Below, piece after piece: positions 34,155 through 46,641 of a DNA stretch of 64,000 nucleotides. The translations under genes were made by a program, and so were the position numbers. The notes under the pieces were generated by a model. That model saw only the letters and a program-made list of their open reading frames with translations, was not told the origin of the DNA and made no database searches. Position 1 is the stretch's first letter. Each line of letters begins with the position of its first letter. The stretch is from Silene latifolia (taxonomy: Eukaryota > Streptophyta > Magnoliopsida > Caryophyllales > Caryophyllaceae). Location of the stretch: assembly GCF_048544455.1 (NCBI RefSeq), contig NC_133530.1, forward strand, positions 19,831,748 through 19,895,747, written 5' to 3'.

Positions 34155-35918
34155 CTAACCTTTAAGCCAAACAAAAATAGTAGTGAGCTCATCATACAAT
34201 TTATCATAGAACAAAGAATCATTGAGCTTATGTTTCCTTAGACCCTTATGTGCCTCTCTTGAAACAATCTTGCCATCTTCATTGAACGCAATGACTTGAT
34301 TACCATAATTATCGTCGCCTTCAAAAATCAGTTTCTCACGCACAGATGCTTCACAAGCTTTACGGATAGGCATAGTCGGCCATAACATCTTAGCAAACTT
34401 GACATGTGGTTTTCTAAGTTCAGAATCCAAAGGAACAAACACAACTTCCCAACCCTTAGCCTTTATTTTAGGGTAAAGCTTCATCATCAGGTCGCAAAGT
34501 TTACCTTTGTCACCTGATAATTGAAGCCAATCGAGGTATACAAGCAACTTCTTGCCCCGTAATGAAGATTGACGCACGTTGCGTTCTTTACCTTTACGGA
34601 ACAGGCAAGTGCGGGCCTTAGTGGTACCTTTAAATAACGAGTCAGGGGTGAGTGACCTGAGAGCGGTGTATCTTTGTTCCAAGACTGCGGTTCTCGTAAA
34701 CGGATATTCCGTTACTCCCAATTGTTCTACGATTCCCCTTCCCTCTAGCTCCCCCGGCTTGCCATTCGGTGGCAATACGATCATCCTATCTTGCTCAAGA
34801 TGCAGGCTAAAAACTCGCCACAGTCTGCGCCAAATGTTGTTGTGTTTGGGAAATAGTAACCACGATGTTATATTTTCCCGCCTCAAATCCTCAATGAAAT
34901 TTTCCTGGATTCTCTCAGTAAAGTCGAAAAGAGGTATCCATACCACAAGTATCTCAAGATCCAACTTTTTTTCTTTGCATTCCTTATAAAGGTCGATAAG
35001 TTCGTGAAGGAAACTTGTGTCAACGCACAGGTACATCACCACATGCCTCTTGCTGAGCTCTAAAACAGTTAATGATTCACGAGCTCCATCGACAGACCCA
35101 AACCTCGGAAGAGCGAGGGAGGGATCACAATGCAGGATATCCCTGTAGAGGGACAGTGGCTCCTGTAAGAGAGCATCCTGCATAACGGCTTCAGGAACAT
35201 AACCTTGGATCTCTTTCTTATACAAGGGATCCAACCTGCACCTCAAGACATGATCTTGTATATTTACAGCCTCAATATCACTGTCACGATAAGGAAACCA
35301 CTCAGGTCCCAATGTTAAAAAAAGGTCGGGAGCGTCACGGTAGTACAAAATCATTTCATCAGGATCGACCAAAACGAGGGAAAGCCTAGCGCAGTAGAAG
35401 TAATGGTTAAAGCCGATGAAGGAGCAGATATAGTGGCGGGTGTCCAAGTCAGAGAATGGTATAGCAAGGCAGGGCAATTCAGAAACAAACTCATCAAAAG
35501 CGGGCTTAGTAGAATTGGAATTGGCGACAAAGACCATCTCAAACTTGTCCCGAGATAAACTATTGTAAACATCCATGATGGCACGGAAGTAATGAATTCC
35601 AGTAAATAGATCAAAGGAGGCACAGCAAATGAGAAGGTGTTTTCGGAGGACGACATCGAAACCAACAGGCTCACCAGTAGAACAGCGAATCAATGAAGTA
35701 GTTTTACCATTATTAGACAAAAAGGGTACCACAGCCAAACGCATACCCACCACAGGATAATTAGTGTCATCAACAACTATATATTCGCCGCCATCAGGGT
35801 TACTATTTTCAGTCGCAACCGAAACATAATCAACCGGATTCCCCCGACAATTACTATTTTTATTTTCATTCGCAACCGCAACACTACAACTTTTCAAAGG
35901 AACATTTGGAATCCGCAT
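34155..35918 (-). CDS. Nucleoredoxin-like protein with three thioredoxin-fold regions lacking redox cysteines
   Basis: An intact 587-residue frame. Three related regions are visible: about 75-215 (FEMVFVA, then ELPCLAIPFSDLDTR, and DPDEMILYYRDAP with EWFPY), about 285-410 (EILVVWIPLFDFTE, VLPPNGKPGE, GVTEYPFT) and about 450-580 (WEVVFVPLDSE, FAKMLWPTMPI). This is the nucleoredoxin pattern. Where nucleoredoxins carry WCxPC, region 1 has SFDLF (101-105) and regions 2 and 3 also lack a CxxC, so disulfide reductase activity is not expected. The middle region also resembles sieve element occlusion proteins, which share the fold. I start at the first ATG (35918); the frame is open a little further upstream. 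A possible 5' exon ends with a CAG/GTAAAA donor near 36034. No stop or frameshift, so likely functional. Confidence 0.68.
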   Translation of the reverse strand: MRIPNVPLKSCSVAVANENKNSNCRGNPVDYVSVATENSNPDGGEYIVVDDTNYPVVGMRLAVVPFLSNNGKTTSLIRCSTGEPVGFDVVLRKHLLICCASFDLFTGIHYFRAIMDVYNSLSRDKFEMVFVANSNSTKPAFDEFVSELPCLAIPFSDLDTRHYICSFIGFNHYFYCARLSLVLVDPDEMILYYRDAPDLFLTLGPEWFPYRDSDIEAVNIQDHVLRCRLDPLYKKEIQGYVPEAVMQDALLQEPLSLYRDILHCDPSLALPRFGSVDGARESLTVLELSKRHVVMYLCVDTSFLHELIDLYKECKEKKLDLEILVVWIPLFDFTERIQENFIEDLRRENITSWLLFPKHNNIWRRLWRVFSLHLEQDRMIVLPPNGKPGELEGRGIVEQLGVTEYPFTRTAVLEQRYTALRSLTPDSLFKGTTKARTCLFRKGKERNVRQSSLRGKKLLVYLDWLQLSGDKGKLCDLMMKLYPKIKAKGWEVVFVPLDSELRKPHVKFAKMLWPTMPIRKACEASVREKLIFEGDDNYGNQVIAFNEDGKIVSREAHKGLRKHKLNDSLFYDKLYDELTTIFVWLKG

Positions 35919-36482
35919 TCTTATAATCAACCGGATTCCCACCACAGAATTGGTAAATAAATAATAAATAAATAAATAAATTGAGCTAGTAATAAGTTAC
36001 TGCAACAAACTAGATTAATAATCGATATTTTTACCTGAATTTTGCTCTCCAGATAAACCCCAGTTTCGCACCCTTCAACCCTCTCCCCTTTTCCCAATTC
36101 GCTTTCGTTTTTAATCAATTGTAAAATCTAGGGTTTTCCTTGATTTAACCCAGCTAAATCAACCAAACTCTCAAAAGTCTTTTTCTTCTCCATGTGCCAA
36201 TCGGGTTATTTAGGCCGGGTTTGGATGAGATCTTTTTAAGTCAGGTCTCATTAGATTCATGCCATATCGAGAATTGACTATGAACCGCTTTGACAATGAT
36301 TTGTCCCGGTCAAAACCCGACCCAACCCGACAAACCTAAGCCAATTCCAAGCTTAGTTGTACTCGGATCGGAAGTTAAAATCTTTTAGTATTCTGAAGTC
36401 AATTTCATGTAGGTTATACGGTGTATAATCTGAGCTTTGTGATAAAGTATCCTACCTTTATGTTAAATAATCAATCAATCAA
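35919..36482. other. 5' region of the nucleoredoxin-like gene
   Basis: On the minus strand a short frame at 36035-36118 (MIKNESELGKGERVEGCETG...) ends at a good donor, CAG/GTAAAA, and an intron-like TA-rich stretch follows to about 35930. This could be a leader exon; no clearly in-frame acceptor was found, so I leave it out of the CDS. Promoter words were not resolved. A (AATC)n run lies at about 36468-36486. Confidence 0.4.
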
Positions 36483-37078
36483 TCAATACTATATATTAAA
36501 TCCAGAAACCAAGGGACTTCCATGTAATTAAAGAAAGTTATACAAATTAATTATACTATATAGTTTTAAATCACTAGCACCGTGTGATGGACCCGATTAA
36601 GGGATCTCAATGCAAATATTATGTAGTTTGGGTTAAAATTAAATTATATAGAAGCTTGGTAATTTTCCTAAACATTTGTAAGAGATTAAAACATGGTCAA
36701 TTTCCTTAAAATAAAATAATAAGATGGTCAATTTCAAGGAGACTAAAAGAAATCAATTTCCTTAAAATAAAATAATTAATTAGTATAACCATGTACACTT
36801 ATTCTATTAATTATTATCATCATAAAATTATATATTAAATTTAAAATTATATATTAAATTTAAAATCTATGCAATTCTATTAAACTTTGTAGTTTATTAG
36901 ATGTATAGAGATGTTAATTATTGCATAATTGGTTCGATTTGCTTTAATGCATATATGTAATATATTTATATAAATATATTATCAGCGAGATTAGTAAAAG
37001 TGGTAGAAACAACAACGAGAGTAGTGAAATAATCAATATTAATGCGGCAATAGTGAAAGTAACAATAATTACGGCGGG

Positions 37079-39080
37079 TGTAACACCCCCATTTATTTAA
37101 GGGCCTGCACTAGGACTCCTCAGATAAAGAAGGGTGTTACCATCTCGGAAATCCGAGGCAGTAGATAACAAAGAGAAAGATAACAGTACTTTAAATTAAA
37201 AAGGTTATAATGTTTACAACGGAAATAACACATGTCTTAAATAAAGATAAAGTCTGACAACTAAACAAAATAAAGGTGAGCTAGCTCTAAGTCAGGTGAT
37301 CCACGCTCTCTCCCCCCGACTCCCAAATGTCTCAACCACTGTCAACCGCTCCCATTAAAAGGATCATCACAGCATACACGAATACACGTGGTCAACCGCG
37401 AGGTTGAGTAGGTAATACGATATAATAAAGAATGCAATGCAATGCTCCTCCAATCAACTCCATCACACACATCCCAAGACGCCCACCATACCGATCCCCG
37501 GTAGACTATATATATCGACCGTAGTCGATCTCGCCCGCTTCGCTTAGCGACGGAGGACACCAGGGCAAGTCTGCGCAGAACCCACTGGGCCTTAATCACA
37601 ACCATCTCATCCAACTCCAACTCCAATGCAAATGCGATGTATGAAACATATGAAACAAAATGCTCAACAGGATAAATAAAATAGCCAGGTATGTCATATA
37701 ATCCCAAACATGTCAACTCATTAACAATCAAAAAAATTCAATCGGTGTATTCCCTACCTCGGTATTGCGTCAAAAGTCGGGTGCTTAGTAATATTCCACA
37801 ACAAATTCGCCCTACGAAAAACAATAAATAATAAACAATTACTTAAACCATCCCCTTCCCAAAATAGAAAGTTACTAAAATTAGAACTTCTTAAAATGGA
37901 AAGTTTCCTTAAATGGAAACTTTCCCGATCTAGCAGTTTTCTATTTTACCAACCCGACTGCACCGTCTCTAAACATTTGAATAACTCGGGAATTAATTAA
38001 CTAAATAAGGATACGATATAGAAAGTGATAAAACAAGTTTTACGTTTTTAAAAGGGTCAAACCACACCAATTAACCCATCAACCCGTCTCCTACCACCCG
38101 TACCTTCCCTTTCTCTCACACACCTCACGCGCCACCCCAAACCACCACGAACACCACCAGGTTTGCTCCCCTCTTCGCCCCCACCGCCAACAACCGACCC
38201 CAGCCAGGTCGACTGCCGCCGGTGAGTCGAACCAGAGCCATCATTTGGCCTGGTTCCCACCGTGCCTCACCCAAACACCCCCTTGTCCTCGACACACGCC
38301 CACCGCAGCCGTCCCCTAGCCTGCCCAATCACCACCACCCCGCTCGCCGTCCGCCACGCACCCGGACACCGTGACACCACCATTTCGACCTCCCCGAGTC
38401 CACGGTGGTGTCACCCCAACCTAAGCATCTAAAACCCGCCAAAACCCCCGCTAACACCCGTGTGGTCTACCCCCGTCAACAACACCTCTCGCCGCCACCG
38501 CGCGCCAAGAACCTCCCTAACCACCACCATTAGAGACGACCTGCACCACCCAATACCATAACCCCGACACGAGACACCAACCTCCCTTCCCCGAGCCACG
38601 ACGACACAACCAAAAACCCGATTAAAAACGCAAAATAAAAACAAGGGAGTTGCACCCATACCTTTTCCGCCACCTAGACAGCCACGGGGTTAACTATGGA
38701 TGTCGACTACCACCCTAAGGTCCTCCTTGCTGCTCCGACAATACCCACGCTCACTCTTCTCTCTCTCGATTTGTGTGCTTGTTGGGAAAAGTGCTGCTGC
38801 AAGGTGATAGGCGGGTTGGGGATTGGGGTTTTGTAGGTTTAGGGTAAAATTAGGTTAAACTTAGATTAATTGTTAATTTGGGTCATGGGTACATGGGCTT
38901 GGGTCAACGGGTAAAAAGGGGTAAATGGGTAAGTGTAGAAAATGAATTAGTTGACGTGATTCGTTCAATTAAACCCGTCTTAACAAGTTTACGATAACAA
39001 AACGACTAAACAATTATCTCGACTCAATTAACGATATAAAGGACAACACAATTAACGATATAAAAATACGGAGTATTACA
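37079..39080 (-). repeat. 3' LTR of the Tekay-like element
   Basis: Starts (plus strand) TGTAACACCCCCATTTATTT and ends ACGGAGTATTACA. It pairs with 44318-46322 over its whole length. Differences are mostly one- to four-base indels in CC/GG-rich words. Confidence 0.95.
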
Positions 39081-39256
39081 GTCTTCCCCCCTTAAAATGA
39101 ACTTCGTCCCGAAGTTCACTCATCTAGCAAACTCCCACACGCCTCGATGTGGGTCCCAAAACAAATCCCCTGAGGTAAAAGACACATGGATCTAGGTCGG
39201 AAACAAAATGTTACATTCTACCCTCCTAAAAAGAAAGTTACGCCCCGTAACTTACC

Positions 39257-42200
39257 TCAAAGGAACAGATGTGGATAACTCTCTCTCATCGCGCCTCGGT
39301 TTCCTGTGTAGCCTCCTCTCGCTTTATGATTAGTCCACAAAGACTTTCACTAAAGCGGTCTCTCCGTGCCTCGGTCTTTCTAACCTTCTGTCCAAGATCT
39401 CCTTAGGCGTCTCGATGTAAGTCAACTGTTCGTCCACCTCGACCACATCATGGCTCAAAATGTGCGAAGGGTCACTCAAATATCTCCGCAACTGAGAAAC
39501 ATGGAAGACATTATGTACCCTGGCTAACGCTGGTGGTAGAGCTAGCCGGTATGCCACTTCTCCAACTCTATCCAGGATCTCATATGGCCCAATAAACTTC
39601 TGGCTCAACTTTCCCCGCTTCCCGAATCTCATCACTCCCTTCATCGGAGACACTCTAAGAAGTACTTTCTCCCCTACCTGGAAAGAAATGTCGCTTCTCC
39701 TAGCGTCAAGATAGCTCTTCGCCGGTCTGGGCAGCCCTCATCTTCGTCGAATGATCTGCACTGCTCAACCATCTCTGAATCATCTCTGGTCCCAAAACTA
39801 CCGCATCGCTCGATCATCCCAACACACGGGACTCCTACACCTCCGCCATATAGAGCCTCAAATGGAGCCATCCCAATACTAGCGTGGTAACTGTTGTTGT
39901 ATGAAAACTCAATCAACCCCAATCTATCCTCCCAAGACCCGCCGAACTCCAAAACACAAGCCCTCAACATGTCCTCGAGTGTCTGAATAGTCCTCTCTGT
40001 CTGACCATCTGTAGCTGGATGAAAAGCGGTGCTCATCTTTAATCGAGTACCCATTAGTGATGTAACTCTGCCAAAATTTGGATAGAAACCTGAGTCTCTA
40101 TCGGAAATGATGTCCTTGGGTACACCATGCAGCTTCACCACATACTGAACATAAGCCTTGGCCAACTCAGCTTTACTCCAAGTATCCTTCATGGGAATAA
40201 AGTGAGCGGACTTGGTTAGCCTATCCACGATCACCCAAATCATATTGTTACCTCTCTGAGTTCGAGGCAACCCAACGATGAAATCCATGGAAATGCTCTC
40301 CCACTTCCACTCCGGCACATCTAAAGGTTGAACCTTCCCTTGCGGTCTCTTATGTTCCCCTTCACCCTCCGCACGTCAAGCATCGAGCTACGAACTCAAA
40401 GAACTTCCCTCTTCATATTCGGCCACCAAAAAGTCTTCTTGAGGTCCTTGTACAGCTTATCTCCCCCAGGATGAACCGAGTATGGTGTAGCATGAGCCTC
40501 AGTAAGAATCTTCCTCTTCAACTCCTCGTTATCCGGAACACACCACCGTCCCCCAAACCTCAGACTACCATCAGCATGGATAACAAACTTGGAATCAACC
40601 CAGCTTCCGCTTTGTTCTCTCTTGCGTTGCGCCACTTCCGAATTCTATCATCGGCTTTACGTAGCTCTCTCGATCTCCTCATATAACTCCGGCTCAACGG
40701 TCAAGTCCCCAAGAGTCTCTCCTCTTCGGATCACGTGGATTCCCATCTCCCGCAGCTCATTATGCATCCTCACTCTAGATCCGCATCGCGCAAAGCATGG
40801 ATGGATTTCTGCTCAAGGCATCGCTACGACATTCGCTTTCCCTTCATGATAAAGTATCTCCATGTCATAGTCGCCAATCAATTCGATCCATCTCCTCTGT
40901 CTCATGTTCAACTCTTCGTGTGTAAATGTACTTTAAGCTCTTGTGATCGGAAAACACTTTGAAGGTAGCCCCATAGAGATAGTGTCGCCATAACTTGAGC
41001 GCAAAAACACTATGACCCCCAACTCTAGATCATGAGTAGGGTAATTCTCCTCATAGGTCTTCAATTGTCGGGAAGCGTAAGCGATTACCTTCCCGTTTTG
41101 CATCAAAACACACCCCAAACCCTTCTTGGAAGCATCAGTATACACCTCGAAATTATCGTTCCCATCTGGTAGAGCAAGGATAGGAGCTGTAGTGAGTCGT
41201 TCCTTGAGGGTTAGAAACGCCTCTTCACAACTCTCATCCCAAACAAACCTGTTCTCCTTCCGCATTAAGGACGTCAATGGCTTGGCGATCTTTGAAAAGT
41301 CCTTAACAAACCTCCGGTAATAACCTGCTAGCCCCAAGAAGCTTCGGATCTCACCCACATTCCTAGGACTCTGCCATCTCGTCACTGCCTCAATCTTACT
41401 AGGATCAACCGACACCCCTTCCTTGGAAATCACATGGCCCAGAAAAGCAACTTTCTTCAGCCAGAACTCGCACTTGCTCAGCTTGGCATATAACGGTTCT
41501 CCTTCAAGGTTTTCAAGACTAACCTCAAATGTTCCTCATGTTCCTCCTCATTCTTGGAGTATACCAGGATATCATCGATGAACACAACCACGAACTTGTC
41601 CAGGTAAGGACTGAACACCCGATTCATCAAGTCCATAAATGCTGCTGGCGCATTAGTCAACCCGAATGGCATCACCACGAACTCATAGTGCCCATACCTT
41701 GTTCTGAAAGCGGTCTTAGGTATATCCTCGTTCTTAATGCTCAGCTGGTGATAACCTGACCTCAGATCGATCTTAGAGAAAACTCCGGCTCCACTCAATT
41801 GATCAAACAAATCATCGATCCTTGGCAAAGGATAACGGTTCTTGATGGTTACATTGTTCAACTCACGGTAATCCACGCAAAGCCTCAAGCTTCCATCTTT
41901 CTTCTTGACAAACAACACTGGTGCTCCCCAAGGTGAAACACTAGGCCTTATGTAGCCTTTCTCTGCTAGTTCATCCAGCTGCTTCTTTAGTTCCTCCATC
42001 TCCTTTGGTCCCATACGGTAAGGTGGTTTAGAAATCGGCCCTGTTCCCGGCTTCAGATCAATGGAAAATTCCACTTCTCTTTTCGGTGGTAACCCTGGAA
42101 GGTCCTCCGGAAACACACTCTCGAACTCCCTCACCACGGGAATCTCAGACACCTTAGGGGTCTCCGACTCATTATCCCACATCTGACACAAGATTAACTG

Positions 42201-43820
42201 GTCCCCTTTCCTCAGACTCGACTTTAGGGTATTAACAGATATGAATTTGACTCTTGGCTTGACCACATACCCCTTATAAGACACCCTAGTTCCCTTAGGT
42301 CCCCTCAAAGAGATCTTCTTCTGATAGCAGTCGATAAAAGCCTTGTATTTCCCTAACCAGTCCATCCCCAGAATCACCTCAAAACCCCCCAAGGGAAACT
42401 CGATAAGGTCACAATGAAACACAACCTCTCCTATCTTGATTGGTACCCCAGTGTAGACTCTATCACAAGACACCGACTCCCCCGAAGGTACCACTACCGA
42501 ATCAACAATCCTATCATATGACTTAAGGTTTAAGACTCTGGCATGTTCCGCAGATATAAAAGAATGTGTAGCTCCGGAATCAAACAACACAAAGGTGGGT
42601 TTAGAGTTAACAGGAAAAGTACCAGTCACAACATGTGCATCCTCCTTTGCTGCTTCCTTCCCCATGGCAAAGAGCTTGCCACTGGACTTAGCTCCAGACT
42701 GACTCGATGAAGCGGTATTGGGTTGCTTGTTCCCCTGCTCGGTTCCTCCGGGAAATTACCACCCCATCGGATGGTTTTTTGGCTACGGTTCTGGTAGTTG
42801 TTGTAGCTTCCTTGGTAACTGTTGCTTGCCCCAGATCGGGCACCTCCTCCATAGCCCGTGTTAGGAGTACGGTAGCTGCTGTATCCTGATCCCGCTGTCC
42901 GAGACCCACTGAACCCAGATGTAGGTGTTCGGAAACCCCATTGGTTTCCTCCGAACTTCGGCACTCAAATTTCCGTGTCCCAACTTCCCACACCGAAACA
43001 AGTGATCTGGACGCATCACCTCCAATACTAGCACCTCGAAACGCCTCCGCTTTGGTTCCTCATTCCCAGGAGCACTATTGGTGGAGTATCCACTGAACTT
43101 GCCTGAATTCGGCTTCTTGGCCCCAGTAGTATCACTGACAGTTTCCGACTTTCTCTTCTCAGCTTTTCCTTTCTTGTCTTCCTTGATCTGTTCGGAGAGC
43201 CTTTCAGCAGCACCAGCCCTCAGATAGATGTCTTGAACTGTGGTAGGTGGAGCTGCCGTGAGTCTCTTCTTGATATCTACCGTCAAACCCCTCTCAAACC
43301 TCATAGCCAGCATGGTCTCGTTCTTTGCAAACTCATCAATATATGAAGCCAACTGTCGGAACTTCCTATGGTATGTTTCCACTGTCATGTCCTCTGTCAT
43401 CTTAAACGTATCGAACTCCTCCCTCGCCTTAGCTTTCTGAACTCCGGCATGAATCGGTCCGTTAATATCACCTGAAATTCCAACCAAGACACGTACCCTT
43501 CCTCAATATCCCTAGCAACGTGGCGAATCCGCCTTGTTCCTATTCCACCACTCTCCACTGTGGCCGGAGGTAGTGTGCCGCTTGGTCTACTTGCGGCTCT
43601 TCAGGACAAGCTATCGGTTCGAATAGGTTGGTGAACTCCGACACCAATCTCCCAAAGCAAGTGAGGTTCCCCTCCCCAGTGAAGAAGGTAGGGTTATGCC
43701 TCGCCACTATAGTACTCATCTTAGCGGGGGTCCATTCTTTTAGCCTTTAGGGCCTCATTCTCAGAGCGATCGGTCTAACTCTTCCGGGTGATGTTTTGCC
43801 GTGTTCCTTTTTGGAGGCAT
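39257..43820 (-). pseudogene. gag-pol polyprotein of the Tekay-like element, broken
   Basis: The start is MPPKRNTAKHHPEEL at 43820. gag: FDTFKMTEDMTVETYHRKFR near 43400, with a damaged CCHC knuckle near 42980 (FRCGKLGHGN). Protease: [13 protein letters not shown] near 42570. Reverse transcriptase (41478-42665): [24 protein letters not shown] and the catalytic [10 protein letters not shown]. RNase H (40933-41433): [16 protein letters not shown]. Integrase: HP-rich zinc region near 40480, then SISMDFIVGLP, DIISDRDSGF and TDGQTERTIQTLED supplying D, D and E. Chromodomain: IETPKEILDRRLERPRHGET near 39370, followed by a premature stop; the family-typical YPHLF closes the region at 39257. Frameshifts separate gag from protease, RT from RNase H, and RNase H from integrase. 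Confidence 0.9.
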
Positions 43821-44300
43821 GACTACAAGAGAATTTTAGGGATTAGCTGCAATACAAAAACACCTTGGCCATTCTAGCCAATTCCATCACTCCTATCCTA
43901 CCTGTCCATCTCGCATGGTTTAGGGGTCACATAACCGCATATCACTAGGCATAGCCTTCTAACACAACTTTATAGAGATATAAGTATAAATCAACCTTAA
44001 AACATGCAAGGTATTATGCCACAACCTCCTACCAACTCTTTATGCAACGATTATCATATCAATCAGTTAATACTTAAGCAATAATATATGGAGTTATGCT
44101 CAATATCATGCAACTTCTCTACCCTTCCTCTCATATGCACTCGGGGTTCCGGTCAAATCGAGAGGGCCAATGGTTCGGTGTGAGGGGGCCCCTAACTCAT
44201 CCCTTACCTTTAGTGTGCTCCTAACGATTTTGTCCGGGGTTCATTTTATTTAGACTCTTCCTATATTCATTGGTTTTATTGGTTTAGGCCTGAAGATCGT

Positions 44301-44314
44301 TCGCTCTGATACCA
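44301..44314 (-). other. Primer-binding site (initiator tRNA-Met)
   Basis: TGGTATCAGAGCGA on the minus strand, three bases inside the right (5') LTR; the classic initiator tRNA-Met complement. Confidence 0.93.
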
Positions 44315-44317
44315 CTT

Positions 44318-46322
44318 TGTAACACCCCCATTTATTTAAGGGCCTGCACTAGGACTCCTCAGATAAAGAAGGGTGTTACCATCTCGTAAATCCGAGGCAA
44401 GTAGATAACAAAGAGAAAGATAAAGATTACTTTAAATTAAAAAGGTTATAATGTTTACAACGGAAATAACACATGTCTTAAATAAAGATAAAGTCTGACA
44501 ACTAAACAAAATAAAGGTGAGCTAGCTCTAAGTCAGGTGATCCACGCTCTCTCCTCGCCGGCTCCCAAATGTCTCAACCACTGTCAATCGCTCCCCATTA
44601 AAAGGATCATCACGGGCATACACGAATACACAGGGTCAACCGCGAGGTTGAGTAGGTAATACGATATAATAAAGAATGCAATGCAATGCTCCTCCAATCA
44701 ACTCCATCACACACATCCAAGACGCCTTGACCCATACCGATCCCCGGTAGACTATATATATCGACCGTAGTCGATCCGCCCGCTTCAATGACGGAGGACA
44801 CACAGGGCAAGTCTGCAGAACCCGCCTGGGCCTTAATCACAACCATCTCATCCAACTCCAACTCCAATGCAAATGCGATGTATGAAACATATGAAACAAA
44901 ATGCTCAACAGGATAAATAAAATAGCCAGGTATGTCATATAATCCCAAACATGTCAACTCATTAACAATCAAAAATTCAATCAGTGTATTCCCCTACCTC
45001 GGATTGCGGTCAAAAGTCGGGTGCTTAGTAATATTCCACAACAAATTCGCCCTACGAAAAACAATAAATAATAAACAATTACTTAAACCATCCCCTTCCC
45101 AAAATAGAAAGTTACTAAAATTAGAACTTCTTAAAATGGAAAGTTTCCTTAAATGGAAACTTTCCCGATCTAGCGATTTTCTATTTTACCAACCCGACTC
45201 GGACCGTCTCTAAACATTTGAATAACTCGGGAATTAATTAACTAAATAAGGATACGATATAGAAAGTGATAAAACAAGTTTTACGTTTTTAAAAGGGTCA
45301 AACCACACCAATTAACCCATCAACCCGTCTCCTACCACCCGTACCTTCCCTTTCTCTCACACACCTCACGCGCCACCCCAAACCACCACGAACACCACCA
45401 GGTTTGCTCCCCTCTTCGCCCCCACCGCCAACAACCGCCTGAGGCCCGGTCGATCGCCGCCGGTGAGTCGAACCGAGCCATCATTTGGCTCGGTTCCCAC
45501 CGTGCCTCACCCAAACACCCCCTTGTCCTCGACACACACGCCCACCGCAGCCGTCCCCTAGCCTCTGCCCAATCACCACCACCCTGCTCGCCGTCCTGCC
45601 ACGTACCCAGACACCGTGACACCACCATTTCGACCTCCCCCGAGTCCACGGTGGTGTCACCCCAACCTAAGCATCTAAAACCCGCCTGAAAACCCCCTGC
45701 TAACACCCGTGTGGTCTACCCTGTCAACAACACCTCTCGCCGCCAACCGCGCCAAGAACCTCCCTAACCACCACCATTAGAGACGACCGGACCACCCAAT
45801 ACCATAACCCCGACACGGACACCAACCTCCTTCCCGAGCCACGACGACACAACCAAAAACCCGAGAAAAACGCAAAATAAAAACAAGGGAGTTGCACCCA
45901 TACCTTTTCCGCCACCTAGACAGCCACCAGGGTTAACTATGGATGTCGACTACCACCCTAAGGTCCTCCTTTTTGCTCGACAATACCCACGCTCACTCTT
46001 CTCTCTCTCGATTTGTGTGCTTGTTGGGAAAAGTGCTGCTGCAAGGTGATAGGCGGGTTGGGGATTGGGGTTTTGTAGGTTTAGGGTAAAATTAGGTTAA
46101 ACTTAGATTAATTGTTAATTTGGGTCATGGGTACATGGGCTTGGGTCAACGGGTAAAAAGGGGTAAATGGGTAAGTGTAGAAAATGAATTAGTTGACGTG
46201 ATTCGTTCAATTAAACCCGTCTTAACAAGTTTACGATAACAAAACGACTAAACAATTATCTCGACTCAATTAACGATATAAAGGACAACACAATTAACGA
46301 TATAAAAATACGGAGTATTACA
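44318..46322 (-). repeat. 5' LTR of the Tekay-like element
   Basis: Right-hand LTR, first in the transcription direction. Ends and length match the left LTR. It is followed by the target duplication GCGGG and Helitron sequence. Confidence 0.95.
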
Positions 46323-46641
46323 GCGGGAGTAGTGAAATTATCAATATTAATGCGACAGTAGTGACAGTAACAATAATTACGGCGAGGGTAGTGAAAGTAA
46401 CAATGATTACGGGCAAGTAGTGAAATGTTATTACTATTGTTTCATTAATACGAGTAAAATATAAATAGCAGGAGTAGTGAACTGATCTAAAAAAATTTCA
46501 TCGTAATTTTAGGATATGTCATAGGAAAATATATTAATGATAAGTTTACGTGTTATGCAACTTTAAGTAATTTTATTTAATGAAAAAAAAATTAATGGTA
46601 AGTAGAGGTAGCCCGGGCGAAGCCGGGCACCAATACTAGTA

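Larger units (their letters stand above)
37079..46322 (-). mobile_element. Tekay/Del-like Ty3/gypsy chromovirus, full length but decayed
   Basis: Two ~2.0 kb LTRs (37079-39080, 44318-46322) with TG...CA ends are flanked by a perfect 5 bp target duplication, GCGGG (37074-37078 and 46323-46327). Transcription is leftward. The initiator tRNA-Met primer site TGGTATCAGAGCGA lies at 44301-44314, and the purine tract AAGGGGGGAAGAC lies next to the left LTR. Gene order gag, protease, RT, RNase H, integrase, chromodomain fits chromoviruses, and the long LTRs and Met primer fit Tekay/Del. Frameshifts and stops have inactivated the coding region. Confidence 0.93.
36483..46639 (+). mobile_element. Non-autonomous Helitron split by a Tekay-like retrotransposon
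   Basis: The left end starts TCAATACTATATATTAAATCC after an A, and the right end has a hairpin GCCCGG gcgaag CCGGGC, then ACCAATA and CTAG before T (46640). Left and right remnants share GTAGTGAAAT-ATCAATATTAATG and AGTAACAATAATTACGGCG words, showing they once formed one element of about 0.9 kb. There is no Rep/helicase. The 9.2 kb inside belongs to the later LTR retrotransposon. The 5' boundary is less certain than the 3' one. Confidence 0.75.

Noticed and set aside
38057-38659. Gly/Arg-rich minus-strand ORFs in the Tekay LTR, repeated at 45332-45915
   Set aside because: They lie within LTR sequence and are not conserved between the two LTRs because of frameshifts.
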